64,000 nt of DNA, from assembly GCA_963513935.1 (NCBI GenBank), contig OY740774.1:97905668-97969667 (forward strand), written 5' to 3'. Position 1 is the first letter of the stretch. Every line of letters begins with the position of its first letter. Below, in pieces: positions 48,075-59,630 of the stretch. Under the pieces are notes generated by a model that was given only the letters and a program-made list of their open reading frames with translations, had not been told where the DNA came from and made no database searches. This DNA comes from Aphrophora alni (Eukaryota; Arthropoda; Insecta; Hemiptera; Aphrophoridae). A program made the translations under genes and the position numbers.

Positions 48075-48240
48075 CGAGCTTCTTTCCTCGTTCATCTTAC
48101 CTACCAGGCCTCTCTTAAAAATACGCTAAGAGTATTCTGCGGTTAAGGAGCTTTTTTATAAACTGATGATGACCGAGAGGTTTTTTTTGCCTTTTCAACA
48201 ACAAGGGGAAGATGTAACTTTAAGTAATTGAGTAAGCAAC
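48075..48240 (+). repeat. Dispersed repeat family A, copy 5 (diverged)
   Basis: TTTCCTCGTTCATCTTACCT, ACGCTAAGAGTATTC and CTGATGATGACCGAGAGGTT with the CAACAACAAGG 3' end. Confidence 0.6.
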
Positions 48241-48589
48241 AAAATAATGGAAACCCTACGATTGTTATATCGCGTAATATCTTTCAACGTCTCAAATCTC
48301 GCTATAAACACACCATCGTGATGACACCATTAGCCACCTTCTATGTTGCGGTAATGATCTTGTCATAAAGAAACTGTTTCTTTAAGCTCCAACTGCTGTA
48401 CAATACATGGCGGAAGTAAACCTGGGTCAATGCAGTTTACATCAGACCAAAGTCGTCTACCTACATCTAATGTATCGTCGTATATATGAACAGAACGGGG
48501 AATATAATTTACGTGATAGTATATACGTGAAGAGTACGTCAAAATAAGCTATGCACAAACATTGCGCAAAATTTTTTCACACACCGATA
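48241..48589. other. Non-coding DNA
   Basis: Nothing recognised. Confidence 0.4.
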
Positions 48590-49070
48590 CACAAATTTGA
48601 AAATAATTGCATTAATCGTATTTGATTGAAATCGGGGATAACAATTTATTTTCGATTTTGCAACTATGTCCTGAATTTTCTTTTACTTTCTAGTTGGACC
48701 AATAATTTAGGTCATTAATTATCAAATTGCACAAAAATTTACCTAAATCGGTAGCACTGATTTTGAGAAAATATGCCTTCTATAACATCTGTATAGATGG
48801 TTGTTTAATTCTGCCGAAAACTCCCGAACCTCTGCAGAAGGTTATTTTTTTGGGGAAGAAGATGACCAAAATTTGTTTCGGTCCTTCCTTACAAACTACA
48901 TTTTGATAAATCGTTTTAAGAAAATTAGAATTTTAGTCTTATAAAATTCTAAGAATAACCTCAAATTCTGAATTATCGAAAGAAGAAAAAAATGGAAAAA
49001 ATTACTGGAGATATGGTCAAATATGTCGAAATACCAAATTTGATAGATCCACTTTTTTTTTCGGCATCAT
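48590..49070 (+). repeat. Dispersed repeat family B, copy (diverged)
   Basis: TTGATTGAAATCGGGGATAA, CTGATTTTGAGAAAATATGC, GGAGATATGGTCAAATATGT and TACCAAATTTGATAGATCC in family order. Confidence 0.55.
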
Positions 49071-49299
49071 CGCCAACACAAAATGAAGAGTATAAAATAT
49101 TCCTCAACATAAAACTAAAAATAATAACAAAATTTGAAAAAAAATTAACAACACTAAAATTAATTAACAATCGTAAACTTTGATAAAATTTAATAGACAA
49201 AAACAACAGATTATAGGGCTGTAAAGGGACCCTGCAACGAGGTAATAACGATAAAATTGGACTAAACTTAAAAGAACGACAAAAAAGTTTAATGGACTG

Positions 49300-49620
49300 T
49301 CAACGGGCCCTCCAAAAATTGAATCTACATATTATAACAATATCAAAAATATTCAGGGAACGTAAATAGGATAATATTCCATCAACGATCTCAGAATTAT
49401 CCTCCAAAATTGTATGAATCGAATTGGGTAGGCAAATGTCCTACCCACACCTCTTAATACAACACAATCTAATAAGATGTTCCCGACCCTTAGAACACCT
49501 CGATAGATGGTGAATTCCCGTGTTCCATCAGAAATCCATGAGTAGCCTAATCATGGAATGACCATTGCTAGGTTTGTCCAGTCTTTCTACTCATTAGATA
49601 CTATATTTGTCCAGTCTTTC
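49300..49620 (-). pseudogene. Non-LTR ORF2 C-terminal relic
   Basis: The minus strand gives GVLRVGNILLDCVVLRGVGR, comparable to the zinc-domain 'EHILLDC-x-AL-x-x-x-R' block. After a frameshift come ILEDNSEIVDGILSYLRSLN and IFDIV, the short helical tail that typically ends these proteins. The stop is near 49301. The RNase H region is not present. It is the third minus-strand fragment of this class in the window. Confidence 0.55.
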
Positions 49621-49883
49621 TTCTATTGATTATACAATAAGAACTAAATTGGTGAGTCCACAGGTATAAGCTGTGCAAAACACGCTGGAGATTTTTATAC
49701 AGAAATGTAAATGATATGTAGGCTATTCATGGGTCTAAAAATGTCTCAAATTTATTATTGATCATCGCGAAATTTTTCTTACTACGTAATTGGTTATTGG
49801 CAAAAGCCTAGAGGACAATAATCACAACCATATCTAACATTTTTAATACTGTATTAAAATAAATATCATAACAGGATGAGGTG

Positions 49884-50488
49884 TAAGTCCCTTCCCCCCC
49901 TACCTTCTTTTTGTATGGTTTAAGTTAGAAAATTGAAACTCTCGATATCCGTATTGGTTTCGAAGTGCTCACTGACTGTCCAACTCCAATGGGGGACGGC
50001 CCACAGGAAGTCGGAAGTTAAAGGTATGTACATCAAATCAAAGGTCTTTGTTAGTAGAAGACAGTGCCACAAAACTGATCTCAAAAGGTTCATCCTATCA
50101 AAAATGACAATGATTTAAAATTTACAAAAAGTACATGCTAGAAGCGCTTTTTACCAGCACATCTACTTTAGTAATGTAACATAACAATCAAACTGTACTT
50201 AGTTCCTAAATTTATTGGACTATCTCTCAATAAAATGCCTAATATCGCCAGTAAAAGTTTTAATTTCCATTTTTTCCCATTTTTTTTTTAAACTGGAAAG
50301 TAGTTTAAAATATCATTAGTGGAAATATTGTGGTCCCATTATTTTCATTTTAACAACATTTCCAGTTATGATATTTTAAACTGCTTTCCAGTTTTAAAAA
50401 ATGGGAGGAAATGGAAATTAAAACTTTTACTGGCAATATTAGGCATTTTAATGAAAATAATGGGACCCCAAGGTTGGGAAGGGACTTA
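49884..50488. mobile_element. Foldback/MITE with TAAGTCCCTTCC ends
   Basis: TAAGTCCCTTCC at 49884-49895 is inverted at 50477-50488 (GGAAGGGACTTA). The right part is a strong hairpin (50232-50449), and GTCCCATTATTTTCATTT (50333-50350) pairs with the segment ending 50466. The left interior (49925-50140) carries the repeat shared with 19.93-20.24 kb. No coding and no unambiguous target duplication. Confidence 0.6.
50232..50449. repeat. Hairpin with about 80-bp arms
   Basis: Left arm 50232-50315 (AAATGCCTAATATCGCCAGT ... TAGTTTAAAATATCA) and right arm 50369-50449 are inverted copies with a few mismatches, separated by about 53 bp. Confidence 0.88.
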
Positions 50489-51311
50489 AAACTCAACCTG
50501 AAGATAAAATAGAATAGTTATTTATTACAGCATTAAAACAGTATAATTATAATAATAACAACGAATATATGTTTATTATTATATTACTTACTTATAATTA
50601 TATTAAAGATAGATAACTACCCTAGAACTGTCAGTAATATTTGTTCCATTGATATAGTTTACAGACACAGCGATAAAATTAAATAATTACTTTTGCACTC
50701 AATGCCCAAAAATCGTCCATGCGAACAGTTAGAGATATCTAGGGAGGATATTTTATACGGGAAAATTGTCTCCCGAATTAAAACCTAGTAGGAACTTAAT
50801 TACTCCCACCCAGAAGTTTGCTCAGGGGTGATATTTTCTTCCTTTTGAGATTCTGCCATAAAGCAACGCAAAAGAACTCTGGGACGTCCACGTTTAAACT
50901 AGATGAATAACATAGAAAAGGATTTAAATATATTTGATCCTTTATATATAATATGCGCAAACTCCAACAGCGTTTAACGAAGCGAGTATTAGAGTAGGTC
51001 CTTAAAGAGATAAGGATATCCTAATTTTCTGAAATAGTCAAGCGACAATTAAAACACTTTTGATCGTGACTCATCCAGATTGGTGTAGGTCAGTATCAGT
51101 TTCCTCTTGTCTCTGGCTTTATCCAACACTGTACTGCTTGGGTGCGTTCTGAGGGACTCAGGAATTAATTGAAGGAAACGAACGAGCATACAGTTTGGGC
51201 ACTGACTTGTAGGATCGGAACCAGGTTGTTGCATCAATACTGCAACGATAAGGCACGCGACTAAAACAAAGGTTATAATAATACTCCTACCAAGGCGTCA
51301 ATGTTCTGCTT
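50489..51311. other. Non-coding DNA
   Basis: CTCCCACCCAGAAGTTTGCT near 50800 recurs in altered form near 52012 (TTCCCTCCCAGAAATTGCTC), so both may lie in a further dispersed repeat. A 62-codon minus frame at 51049-51237 is not like any family I know. Confidence 0.4.
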
Positions 51312-51555
51312 AAAGGTGAAAAACTTCTCGGTCATCATCGCCTTATAGAAAAAAAATAAATAAAAACCTCTTGCCCTCAAATACTCTAATAGCACCAGGG
51401 TCGAACGATAACCAAAGAGACCAGATAGAGAGGAATCTAACCCAAGACTCATGACAAAATGTGTAGATCCAACTAGGCTCTCTCGGGATTACTATGTCCG
51501 TACTCACTACAGTGAGCTCCTGAGGGTAATTTCCTGTCCGGGATACTAGCAAGTG
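51312..51555 (-). repeat. Dispersed repeat family A, copy 6 (inverted)
   Basis: Reads, on the minus strand, CCTCAGGAGCTCACTGTAGT, CCTAGTTGGATCTACACATT, GTCTTGGGTTAGATTCCTCT, TGGTGCTATTAGAGTATTTG and AAGGCGATGATGACCGAGAA. Full-length in block content and the only copy in this orientation. Confidence 0.8.
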
Positions 51556-52919
51556 CGTGCTTGTAGACCCAGCATTTCGCTGCAAGGACACATTTTTTAA
51601 ATGATAGATCTCTTCGCAGGTTATTGCGATGATCACCGGACATGGTCACCTCCGAAACTATATGTACAAGGTGAGTTTCTATCAGACCATACTAATTTTC
51701 AGACTGTGTGGGTAAGACAATGAAGCTGCCACGCACCTTCTGCTCGAATCCTGAAGGTTCGAGCAGAGGAGAAGAAAGAACTTTGGAGCCGGAGAAATTT
51801 TGGATATCGGTATACAGAATAAAATTTTTAACTCACCAAAACCACTGTAATCTGACTAAAGTGATGGGTTTGATACATTAGAGGCACACTAAACATACGG
51901 TTAACGTTCAGGAAACCAATGAACCTTTTTGAAGTTACTACACTTAAGAAAAATAAACTAAAATATTGTTTATAAAAAGGGAAATTTGAAGACCCGGTAA
52001 CGTCATTTTTATTCCCTCCCAGAAATTGCTCAGAGCTGATGTTTCTACTTCCTCTTGGCACGGCGTCGGAAAAGATCTCCGAAATGGCAACATTCTACAA
52101 TATGAACAACAAGAATAGGATAAATCTATTAAATATTAAAAACAGAATAACTAAGTGTCGCGATAAAGCTTATTGGCGCTTTATTATTCCCCCCCCCCCC
52201 CAACTAAGAGCTTGTAAAATTATTACTGAAACAACCTCTTGTACTAAAACTAGAAAAAACTTGCCCTGTGTTCAACTGTTACGATGAGCCTTGCGATAAA
52301 TATCTGCAGAAGGAAACTAGTTAAAACTATTAGCAATGCTTAAGAACTGATGTAAAAACTTGATTTATGGAACTATAATCGTAGAGGTATTAAATTCCAT
52401 GCGACTAATCAAGCTAATGTGAAACCGGTTATTATTCTGACAAACCGATGCGACCACAGACATTCAAGGACTCCTGGAAGAAAAGTTTTTTTTTAATATA
52501 TTAATTTCAGATTTCTTATCCGTTACATTCTTGTGGGTAATTAAAGATTAATGTTTTTATACCAGCATTTACTTGCTACGATACTGGCAGAAAACTGTTT
52601 AGGGAATAACTGCAACAGAGCCCGTTACAAATACCTTATTAGAATGTTGTTCAAGGAAAGTAATTAAAATTTGTAAAAAATTATTATTTAATACTTTTAG
52701 ATAACCTATGCTTTAAACAATAGTGAGCTATACGTTGAGTTTATTTTAGAGAGAATTAAGAGTTATTAGAAATACAATTTGATAGGACCAACATGATACT
52801 ATCCAACATACAATGCCGATCCTCTAAATGCAATACCCAAAAGTTGGTTGGTTTCTTAAACCAAAATAGTTGATTGTGTTTTTACGCAAAACATATACTT
52901 TTTAATAGTTATAATGGGA
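51556..52919. other. Non-coding DNA
   Basis: A small hairpin CTGCTCGAA...TTCGAGCAG (51741-51767) and a C run at 52191-52201 are the only visible structures. Confidence 0.4.
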
Positions 52920-53470
52920 ATAGCATATTTCACCATTAGGACCAAAAGTGAAGCTTTTCGATATAAGCTCAAGTTAACGGCTTCGGTTCCGCCTCTTGTA
53001 TCTAAATAATGAGAGAGAATCGAAAACCTTCTTTTGGTCCTAGTGATGAACTATATATTTCGTATATTACTGCAAACAATGTAAGAAAACAATTTCACAA
53101 AAACTGAAATCTTATAACCTATTTACCTTCAAAAGGTCGGACAAGTTACACAAGCTTGCAGCTATTACAGCTGTTTAGTTTGTGTTAGTGTTACTTATTT
53201 ATAAACTCTATGGTAACCAGGTGTTTTATCTGTTATTTACAATCGAGAGTATCGGTTGTTTTTATAAATTCTTTAATTATAAAATCGTTAATTAATTAGT
53301 ATAAACGAAATAACAGCTGATGACCTCGACCTCAGATCCTAGGACTAAAAAGAACAATTTTAGGATATCAATGCATCTATTAAAAACAGCTGATTTTGAA
53401 GCAGTAAGACGAAAAATAATTTTCTTACGCCCCTGTGTGCCGAAATATCTAGCTGGCTGGGCTGGCGCCT
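52920..53470 (-). repeat. Inverted relative of 37.03-37.52 kb
   Basis: On the minus strand it shows GACCTCGACCTCAG complement, AACAGCTGTAATAGCTGCAA, ACCGATACTCTCGATTGTAA and ATTGTTTGCAGTAATATACG in the same order as the left half of the 36.9-kb element. It ends at a TAGGACCAAAAG hairpin (52933-53051). The outer TIR of that element is not present here. Confidence 0.75.
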
Positions 53471-54589
53471 TCAATATATCGGTGAATCACCCGCTTCACA
53501 CAGTATGTGGAACCGATAATAAGATGTGTATATATTAAATGGTCTCAACTCGCTTCGCTTGTTGGTCTCAAAAATCGGACCTGGAGGAAGTCTCCACTCG
53601 CTACGCTCGTGTTTAATGACCGGATTTCGTAAGTTTAAAATTTTCTTAGGAGGTAGGTGTGAAATTCCCTGTTTGTTGCCGTCGAGTTGATACCGTTACA
53701 TGTAGAATTGAAATCTGCAAATTTGTTCTAATTTAGTGTCCTTTAAGAGTTGATAGAGTAAACCTTATTTCAAATCTGAGATCGTAAGCTAGAAATTTAC
53801 ATGAAAATAAGTTTTCAAATTGTAAAATATTCAATTTAAAATGGACGAGACTTATGCAAGACAGAAATTTAATACAATTTCCACAAGAAATCGCCTAGAC
53901 TTTTACTAAATTCCACAATACTTTAATGGAGACATAATTATAGGTCCACTAACGTTGAATGACTTAGGTTATAAACTTCTCAAGGTGACGTAACTAAAGG
54001 AAGTTTGATTCGAAGAAAAATCAGCCACCTTGAAATAGATGTCATGACAGACGATTTTGTTGCCCATCCGTAAATCCTATTTTTATAAATCATGAAAAAT
54101 ATGCTACAATGTTTTTATAAAACTCTTTAATACTTTCTAAATACCCAGACAATTGCAAGCGTGTTCAAGTCCAAGTCCAGCAAATAATGTAATGTGTGTA
54201 GCCTACACATACAAATATTAAAAGGAGGTTAATGGAGCTTTTGAAAGAAAAGAATACACATTTGATAATTATATTTTTTCCCTTTGTTGTACCGAAAAAC
54301 TTCTCGAAAATCATCACCATACAAAAAAAAGAAGAAAAAATCATAAAATAAAGATCCCTTATCTGCTAAAATAAAAATACAGCTGAAAGTGTATCAGTTT
54401 ACCTTTTGCTTATACATATTAAATAGATAAACTTTCTCCATGATATAGTTTGAAGCTTAGAAATTGGAGGCTCTACTTTTCGACTAAATCCAATTTATCA
54501 TACTAGTTGAATTGACATAGGTCATTACATTTTACATTTAACCCAAATTTTAACTAAAACTGTAGAAGCGATTAAAAAAAGAAAATATA
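53471..54589. other. Non-coding DNA
   Basis: CTCAACTCGCTTCGCTTGTT and CCACTCGCTACGCTCGTGTT at 53546-53611 form a small local duplication; otherwise nothing recognised. Confidence 0.4.
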
Positions 54590-54920
54590 ACAGCTAAGAT
54601 TTTATCTGGTTTTTTTATAGATAACTCCTAATTCGGAATTTTTGGAAAGCTGACAAATAAATTTTGATTGGGTTTTTACGACGTTATACTAGCAAAATTG
54701 TAGATAAAATTATAATTTTATATTTTCTAATAACAACTTTCCAAAAATTTGAGTTATAAAAAAAAAATGTAAAAAATCTCTAGATGAGAAAAATATTCCC
54801 ACATCCTAAAGTTTACAAAGATTTAAAAACTCATTTGGACTATAGAGAACAAGTCGACAGACAAACACCTTTTTACCTTAAGAAACCGTAAAATATTCTC
54901 TGAAAATTCAACTTCCACAT
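54590..54920 (+). repeat. Dispersed repeat family B, copy
   Basis: AATTTGAGTTATAAAAAAAA, CTAGATGAGAAAAATATTCC, GTCGACAGACAAACACCTTT and ACCTTAAGAAACCGTAAAAT in family order, strongly diverged. Confidence 0.5.
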
Positions 54921-55409
54921 TTTGAGACATCACATTAATACAACGTATAATGTTGGCGGCTACTTACTTTAGTATAAACCGTTCCAGCCCATTAGATCAC
55001 GCTTCCTTCCGTAAATAAACTTCCTGACGGATCCATGGAAACTATTCCTGCTGAATCACGTGACCTACTCAATCTAGATACAATAACTGTTTACATCTCG
55101 ATTGTAGCCAAGTGGATACCGTTAGATTTTATCCCTCGTTTCACACGCCAGCTCTTTCATTGTCAGTAATATTGATGTGTGTCAGTGTGTGAATAAGAAA
55201 ACTATCACTCCTTGAATGTTTTAATACTTACTGGCTAGTGCTGGTTACTGGCTTACTGGCTGGTGTGTGACAACAATAATCATAGACCAAGCCGTAAATA
55301 ATAACATATGTACTGTACACTTGAACAAAACACTACCTATGTGAAGTGATGTGATTGTGTGATTTACCATTCATTGGGATAACAGTGGTAGTAAAAATAT
55401 CCTGCATAT
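54921..55409. other. Non-coding DNA, slightly GC-richer
   Basis: Has initiator-like TCAGT at 55163 and 55182 but no DPE at the required distance and no ATG exon with a donor nearby. Confidence 0.4.
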
Positions 55410-55690
55410 ACTGGGTGGATAAAAAATCAGGAGCCCTTCTATTTTCCCCTTAGTAAGTATACAGAGATATCCTTAGGGTAGTGGTGCAATCTTGACAGGA
55501 GGTTTCATTTACGATTTTGGAAAATTCGAGTGTCCCCAAAAATGAGCGATTTTGGGGGACAACTCAAAAATTTAAAATGTATACTCCTTTCAAGCGACCC
55601 TTCATTTTGAAGACCTTAAAAAAAAAAAACTTAAAGAATGGTGAAAACTAGAGTCGCTATCTCTTTTCTATCCAAAATGGTGGCTTGTTA
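55410..55690 (+). repeat. Dispersed 'ACTGGGTGGAT...' repeat
   Basis: GGAGGTTTCATTTACGATTT, AAAATGAGCGATTTTGGGGG, ACAACTCAAAAATTTAAAAT and CCTTCATTTTGAAGACCTTA share block order with 22.29 and 33.80 kb. Confidence 0.6.
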
Positions 55691-57462
55691 AAGGTTTTCT
55701 GAAGTATTTACGCTTACATTTATTGTCTTTGTGTAAAGTTACTGCCTGTGAAGAAACCGTATTTCTTTGTCAGTGACAATGATTTCGTTACTAATCTAAA
55801 CCAAAGTAAACCTCAATTTAAAGACCAAAAACATTCATTTAGAGGTAAATGTTTATTTCATTATCTCTCATCATTTCAAAAAGTAAACCCAAATTGTTAG
55901 AATGATCGATTTCAACGTCCTCTTACATCTTGACTATGCTTTGTTATATATATAAAAAATTTAAAAAATCAGGAAAGAGTAACTGACCTAATAGTTGGTA
56001 CACATCAACGACATTTTTTGACAAAATTAACCAAATCCCCAACGTCAATTTCTGGCCAAATACCAATTTATAAAACAATGTTTAATGTCAAGATAGGTAT
56101 TGTGTTTCAAAAACAAAACTTATTTAACTGAGGTTTTTACCTTTTTTCTTGTAAATAATATGTAAAAAAAGAAAGGCCAAACTAATATTAACGTAGTGGA
56201 CATTTACCATCATGTGTATATATAAAAGTAATGCACGGGTTTCGAGAGAAAAAATCAACTCTCGTCATCAAGTGTAAAAGTTTAGAGCATAAAAGAGAAA
56301 ATCACCAATATATCCTAGTAGCCTAGAGTCATGTTGACAACCAAAACTAAATCTATAATCTAAGAAAATAACTAAAGTCCAAAACTGAGCCTGAGCAGTC
56401 AAAGCTAAGACTAAATACAGACGTGATCAGATAAAACCACCACACACAGGTCTACACTAGACAAAGAACTGCAAGCAACTGATTGTTAAAGGAATGGATC
56501 CAAGAGAAAGTTGTCCTAACTGATATCGAAGTAAAACAACATTTTACCTCCTCTTTCGAGAGCTTAATCCTCGATCGCGATCAAATTCCCATTGTGGAAT
56601 AAACTGTTAAACTTTAAAGTAGTAGAATTTTGATCTCCGATTTTTAATTCAGTTTTTATTAACGGGAGCCTTAACGACCTCATTTCTAAACTGGTTTGGC
56701 TGATAGGGTTGTCCGATAACTTTATGTACAATCTGTGAACGTAAAGAGAACACGCAATTAGACCTAACTGACAAATCGGATAATAACTGAACATATTTGG
56801 GTACGAAAAACACAAATTTAATTTAAAAGAGGCAAACATAATACACGGGGAAAAAAACTAAATAATCGAAAACTTATTAAACCATATTAATAAGTCATCT
56901 ATCTGAATTTAAAGTTATTTGATAATGGTGGAATGTTCATTTCGGATTAATCGGCCATCATTTGTGTAACTTATATAAAAACTAATACTACATATACGTA
57001 CCAACTGCGCATGCGTTCCCCCCACCCGCCATAAACACGTATATATAAAACAATGAATTATTGTATTGTCATCCGAGATCAACATCTATACAAAGTTTAA
57101 AAAAAAAATTATCAACAAGAAGTGCCTCAAATAGAGTTTCCCAGATTTGATAACAGACAGACGGATGTGAAATCAAACTAAAGAAAAGTGTATAAATTGA
57201 TGGAAACAATAAATTCGCATCTCTGTGTGTGTCTTAAATATGAAATCCAAAAATTAATTTCCCCAAAACAAACTGATTTTGTTTTATCTATTTAAACCGT
57301 AAACTAGTCATGCAAATCAATATAATTTCATATTGCACCAAATCTTTTACAGAAGCCGTCTTTCAGAGGATTTTTTGAGTCCTCATTATTGTCCAAGGTA
57401 TATAATTTGAATATCACTTTCAAGGAGTTTACTTTAGTAAAAGTGTGTCAAGCCTGAGAGAC
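55691..57462. other. AT-rich non-coding DNA
   Basis: No gene or firm repeat recognised. Confidence 0.4.
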
Positions 57463-57602
57463 ATAGTACGATCTACACTTTCCTTCTTTTAATCTTGGAT
57501 TATATCTCCCTCATTTATCTTCCTTATCGGGTTTCTCTTGACCAAATCTTGTTTTTTTCCAACCCTGGACGATATTAGAATTATCGAGGGTTAAGAGTGT
57601 CT

Positions 57603-58510
57603 GATAACGTGGGGTTGGCTCGACACTTTGGGTAACTAGGACCACCTGTTCAAACTCCTGCTTAATGAGCAACCCTTCTTGGAATTGGAGGTGTTTGTTT
57701 GTTCGGTCAGCCGAAGAGCGATACTCAAGTCTGTCAGAATAGTATGACTTGTTATTCGCGGGTAGTATTCTCGGGTCTTGGTTAGTCCTTGGCTAACCTG
57801 GTATCCTTTAAAACTAACAGAAAGCACAATACCAATCATAACTATTCTGAACTCATAAGGCACTGTTGAAGTTTATTTAAGTACTGTATCCAATTCAATG
57901 ATATGTCATATTGTCGATGGGCTTACTTCCTAACCTAACCTAACCTATACCAATGACTACATAAATACTATAAGACACGACATAGGATAGGGAAATAGTC
58001 TACGCTTTACGGGTGCTGTTCGTCACAAGTTTGACACACAGCTATCAGAAAGCGCTAGCAGCAGGTGCTTGACTGTACGCATCCCACTTGGTTGAGACTG
58101 TACAACTGTTGACCTCTCTCTCACAAAAAACCTTCTCACTTACTTCCGTCAGCATAGTCAGTGTTGTCAGTTCGTGCGCTGAGATAAGCGATTCTCGACC
58201 TTCCCTCGCATCTCTGGTCCCATATGTGGCATCAGTGCGTTTTCTCTTACCCGCCTGAAACATTGTTTGACCGTAGAGCCACCTAGCGCCAGTCACATCA
58301 ACTTCAGATTGGTCACATCAACGCCACCTAGCGGGTATTGGTCAACTCAAGAATTAGCGTAGAATATTTAACATGGCCATGTCGTGTCTTATAGTATTTA
58401 TGTAGTCATTGCCTATACCCGCCCTACTGGTACCTGATCCGTTCACATTTCCAGGAAGTGATTGCTATTGACTGGGGGCGGCCAATATGTCGAGCCAACC
58501 CCACGACACC
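57603..58510. mobile_element. 908-bp TIR element with 8-bp target duplication
   Basis: GAGTGTCT is duplicated at 57595-57602 and 58511-58518. Termini are 23-bp inverted repeats matching at 20 positions (left GATAACGTGGGGTTGGCTCG..., right complement GGTGTCGTGGGGTTGGCTCG...). An 8-bp duplication is typical of hAT, Merlin and P superfamilies. The GG right terminus favours Merlin over hAT but this is weak. No transposase; two short minus frames (57636-57863, 58045-58296) are unlike protein. Another element is nested within it. Confidence 0.85.
57951..58411. mobile_element. Nested 461-bp element with 33-bp perfect TIRs
   Basis: CAATGACTACATAAATACTA... (57951-57983) is perfectly inverted at 58379-58411, and a 7-bp direct repeat CCTATAC (57944-57950 and 58412-58418) flanks it. 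CA...TG ends and a 7-8 bp duplication would fit a hAT-type MITE. Alternatively these are subterminal inverted repeats of the outer element. No coding. Confidence 0.7.
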
Positions 58511-58595
58511 GAGTGTCTATTTTATGTTGTTTTACTTTTTTATTACAGCGATGACGACCGAAAAGTTTTATTCGCTTTTAAAACAACAAGAAAAG

Positions 58596-59368
58596 CTACA
58601 ATAGGAATATCGCATGACAGATTATATTAATCAATGTCACTTGTCGCACACATAATATTTCCTTGATGTAATCACCGCTTTACAAACATATGCATACCTC
58701 AGTTTAACATAAGTAGTTCGGCCAATGCCATGGTTAGCCAGCTGGCCGTCTGCCAGCCAATAGCATCGCTAGTAATTAACAATGCATTGAAGAACACATT
58801 CTTCTTCTTCTTCTCCTCCTCATAAATTCTAAAAGTTATTCTCATAAAATCCATCTTTAATTACACTTCTTGGTTTATTGATGTATTGAGAATATTATGA
58901 TTTACCGAACAGTAAACTGTCGACCTAAGTATCGTTAATGGTTTCTAGAAAGAACCTTCGTTGAGGTTAAAAAGGATCTTGTCAGTCGTTAAACTGACCA
59001 TTAAACTGAAGTAGTAAATATAGACATCAGGCTTCTCAATTGTTTTGTTTGTCTTAGAACGGGCCATTTGAAGTAGACCTGCAATCAATAATACCCTTTG
59101 ACGTTCAGTTATTGGTAATTGTTTTGTGCAAATGGTTGATTTTAAACTATTGTAAAGAAGTCGGAAAAATAAGCCGTCGTCATGGTACTTACCCAGCCAC
59201 ATAAAACAAACGATTGTAATTTTTTTTATATTATTAAATAATGATGGTTTGATTTATACGATCATTTGTAATAAATGGTTTAAAACATTTCACAAATAGA
59301 TGAAGCCATTGTATTTTTTAATTTCTACCAATAACTCGTGAATCTATTTTCGTAATTCTTTTCGTGAG

Positions 59369-59371
<3 letters not shown>
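58596..59371. other. Non-coding DNA
   Basis: A TTCTTCTTCTTCTCCTCC tract at 58801-58818; no gene. Confidence 0.4.

Positions 59372-59430
<59 letters not shown>
59372..59430. repeat. (TA)n microsatellite
   Basis: About 29 TA units. Confidence 0.95.
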
Positions 59431-59433
<3 letters not shown>

Positions 59434-59506
59434 CGGCATAATTTCTGCTGTAACAAATAGAAATACATACTTCGTCAGTTTTTACATCTTATTCAGTACA
59501 AAATTG

Positions 59507-59630
59507 GTTGCTGTGGAAACAAAGATTATTATTGTCCATCTAGGTAACCTAACCTCAATTTGTGGTTTTGAGGTTAGATTACCTCGCGGTAGACAATAAT
59601 TTTACTTCGATTCTTTAGTAACGGATTCCG
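59507..59630. repeat. Hairpin centred on a TTAGG-like motif
   Basis: TCTAGGTAACCTAACCTCAA (59538-59557) pairs with TTGAGGTTAGATTACCTCG; pairing continues outward through ATTATTGTC / GACAATAAT and more weakly to 59507 and 59630. Possibly a small MITE. Confidence 0.7.

Larger units (their letters stand above)
57463..58595 (+). repeat. Dispersed repeat family A, copy 7, split by an insertion
   Basis: The left part (57463-57602) has ACGATCTACACTTTCCTTCT, TATCGGGTTTCTCTTGACCA and GGACGATATTAGAA. The right part (58519-58595) continues ATTTTATGTT and AGCGATGACGACCGAAAAGT. Joined across the insertion they give the same order as copy 4 at 47.57-47.63 kb, confirming interruption by the element between them. 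Confidence 0.8.

Noticed and set aside
51049..51237. Minus frame with a CPNC motif, briefly considered a chemosensory-protein piece
   Set aside because: The cysteine spacing and surrounding residues do not fit the four-cysteine pattern of that family.
51741..51767. GGTTCGAG within a small hairpin, considered as a tRNA or SINE B box
   Set aside because: No cloverleaf, no A box at the right distance, and B-box mismatch.
55163..55211. Two TCAGT initiator-like sites
   Set aside because: No DPE at +28, no TATA box, no coding exon downstream.
58045..58296. 83-codon minus frame inside the nested TIR element
   Set aside because: No similarity to transposase catalytic motifs; likely incidental in a GC-richer MITE.
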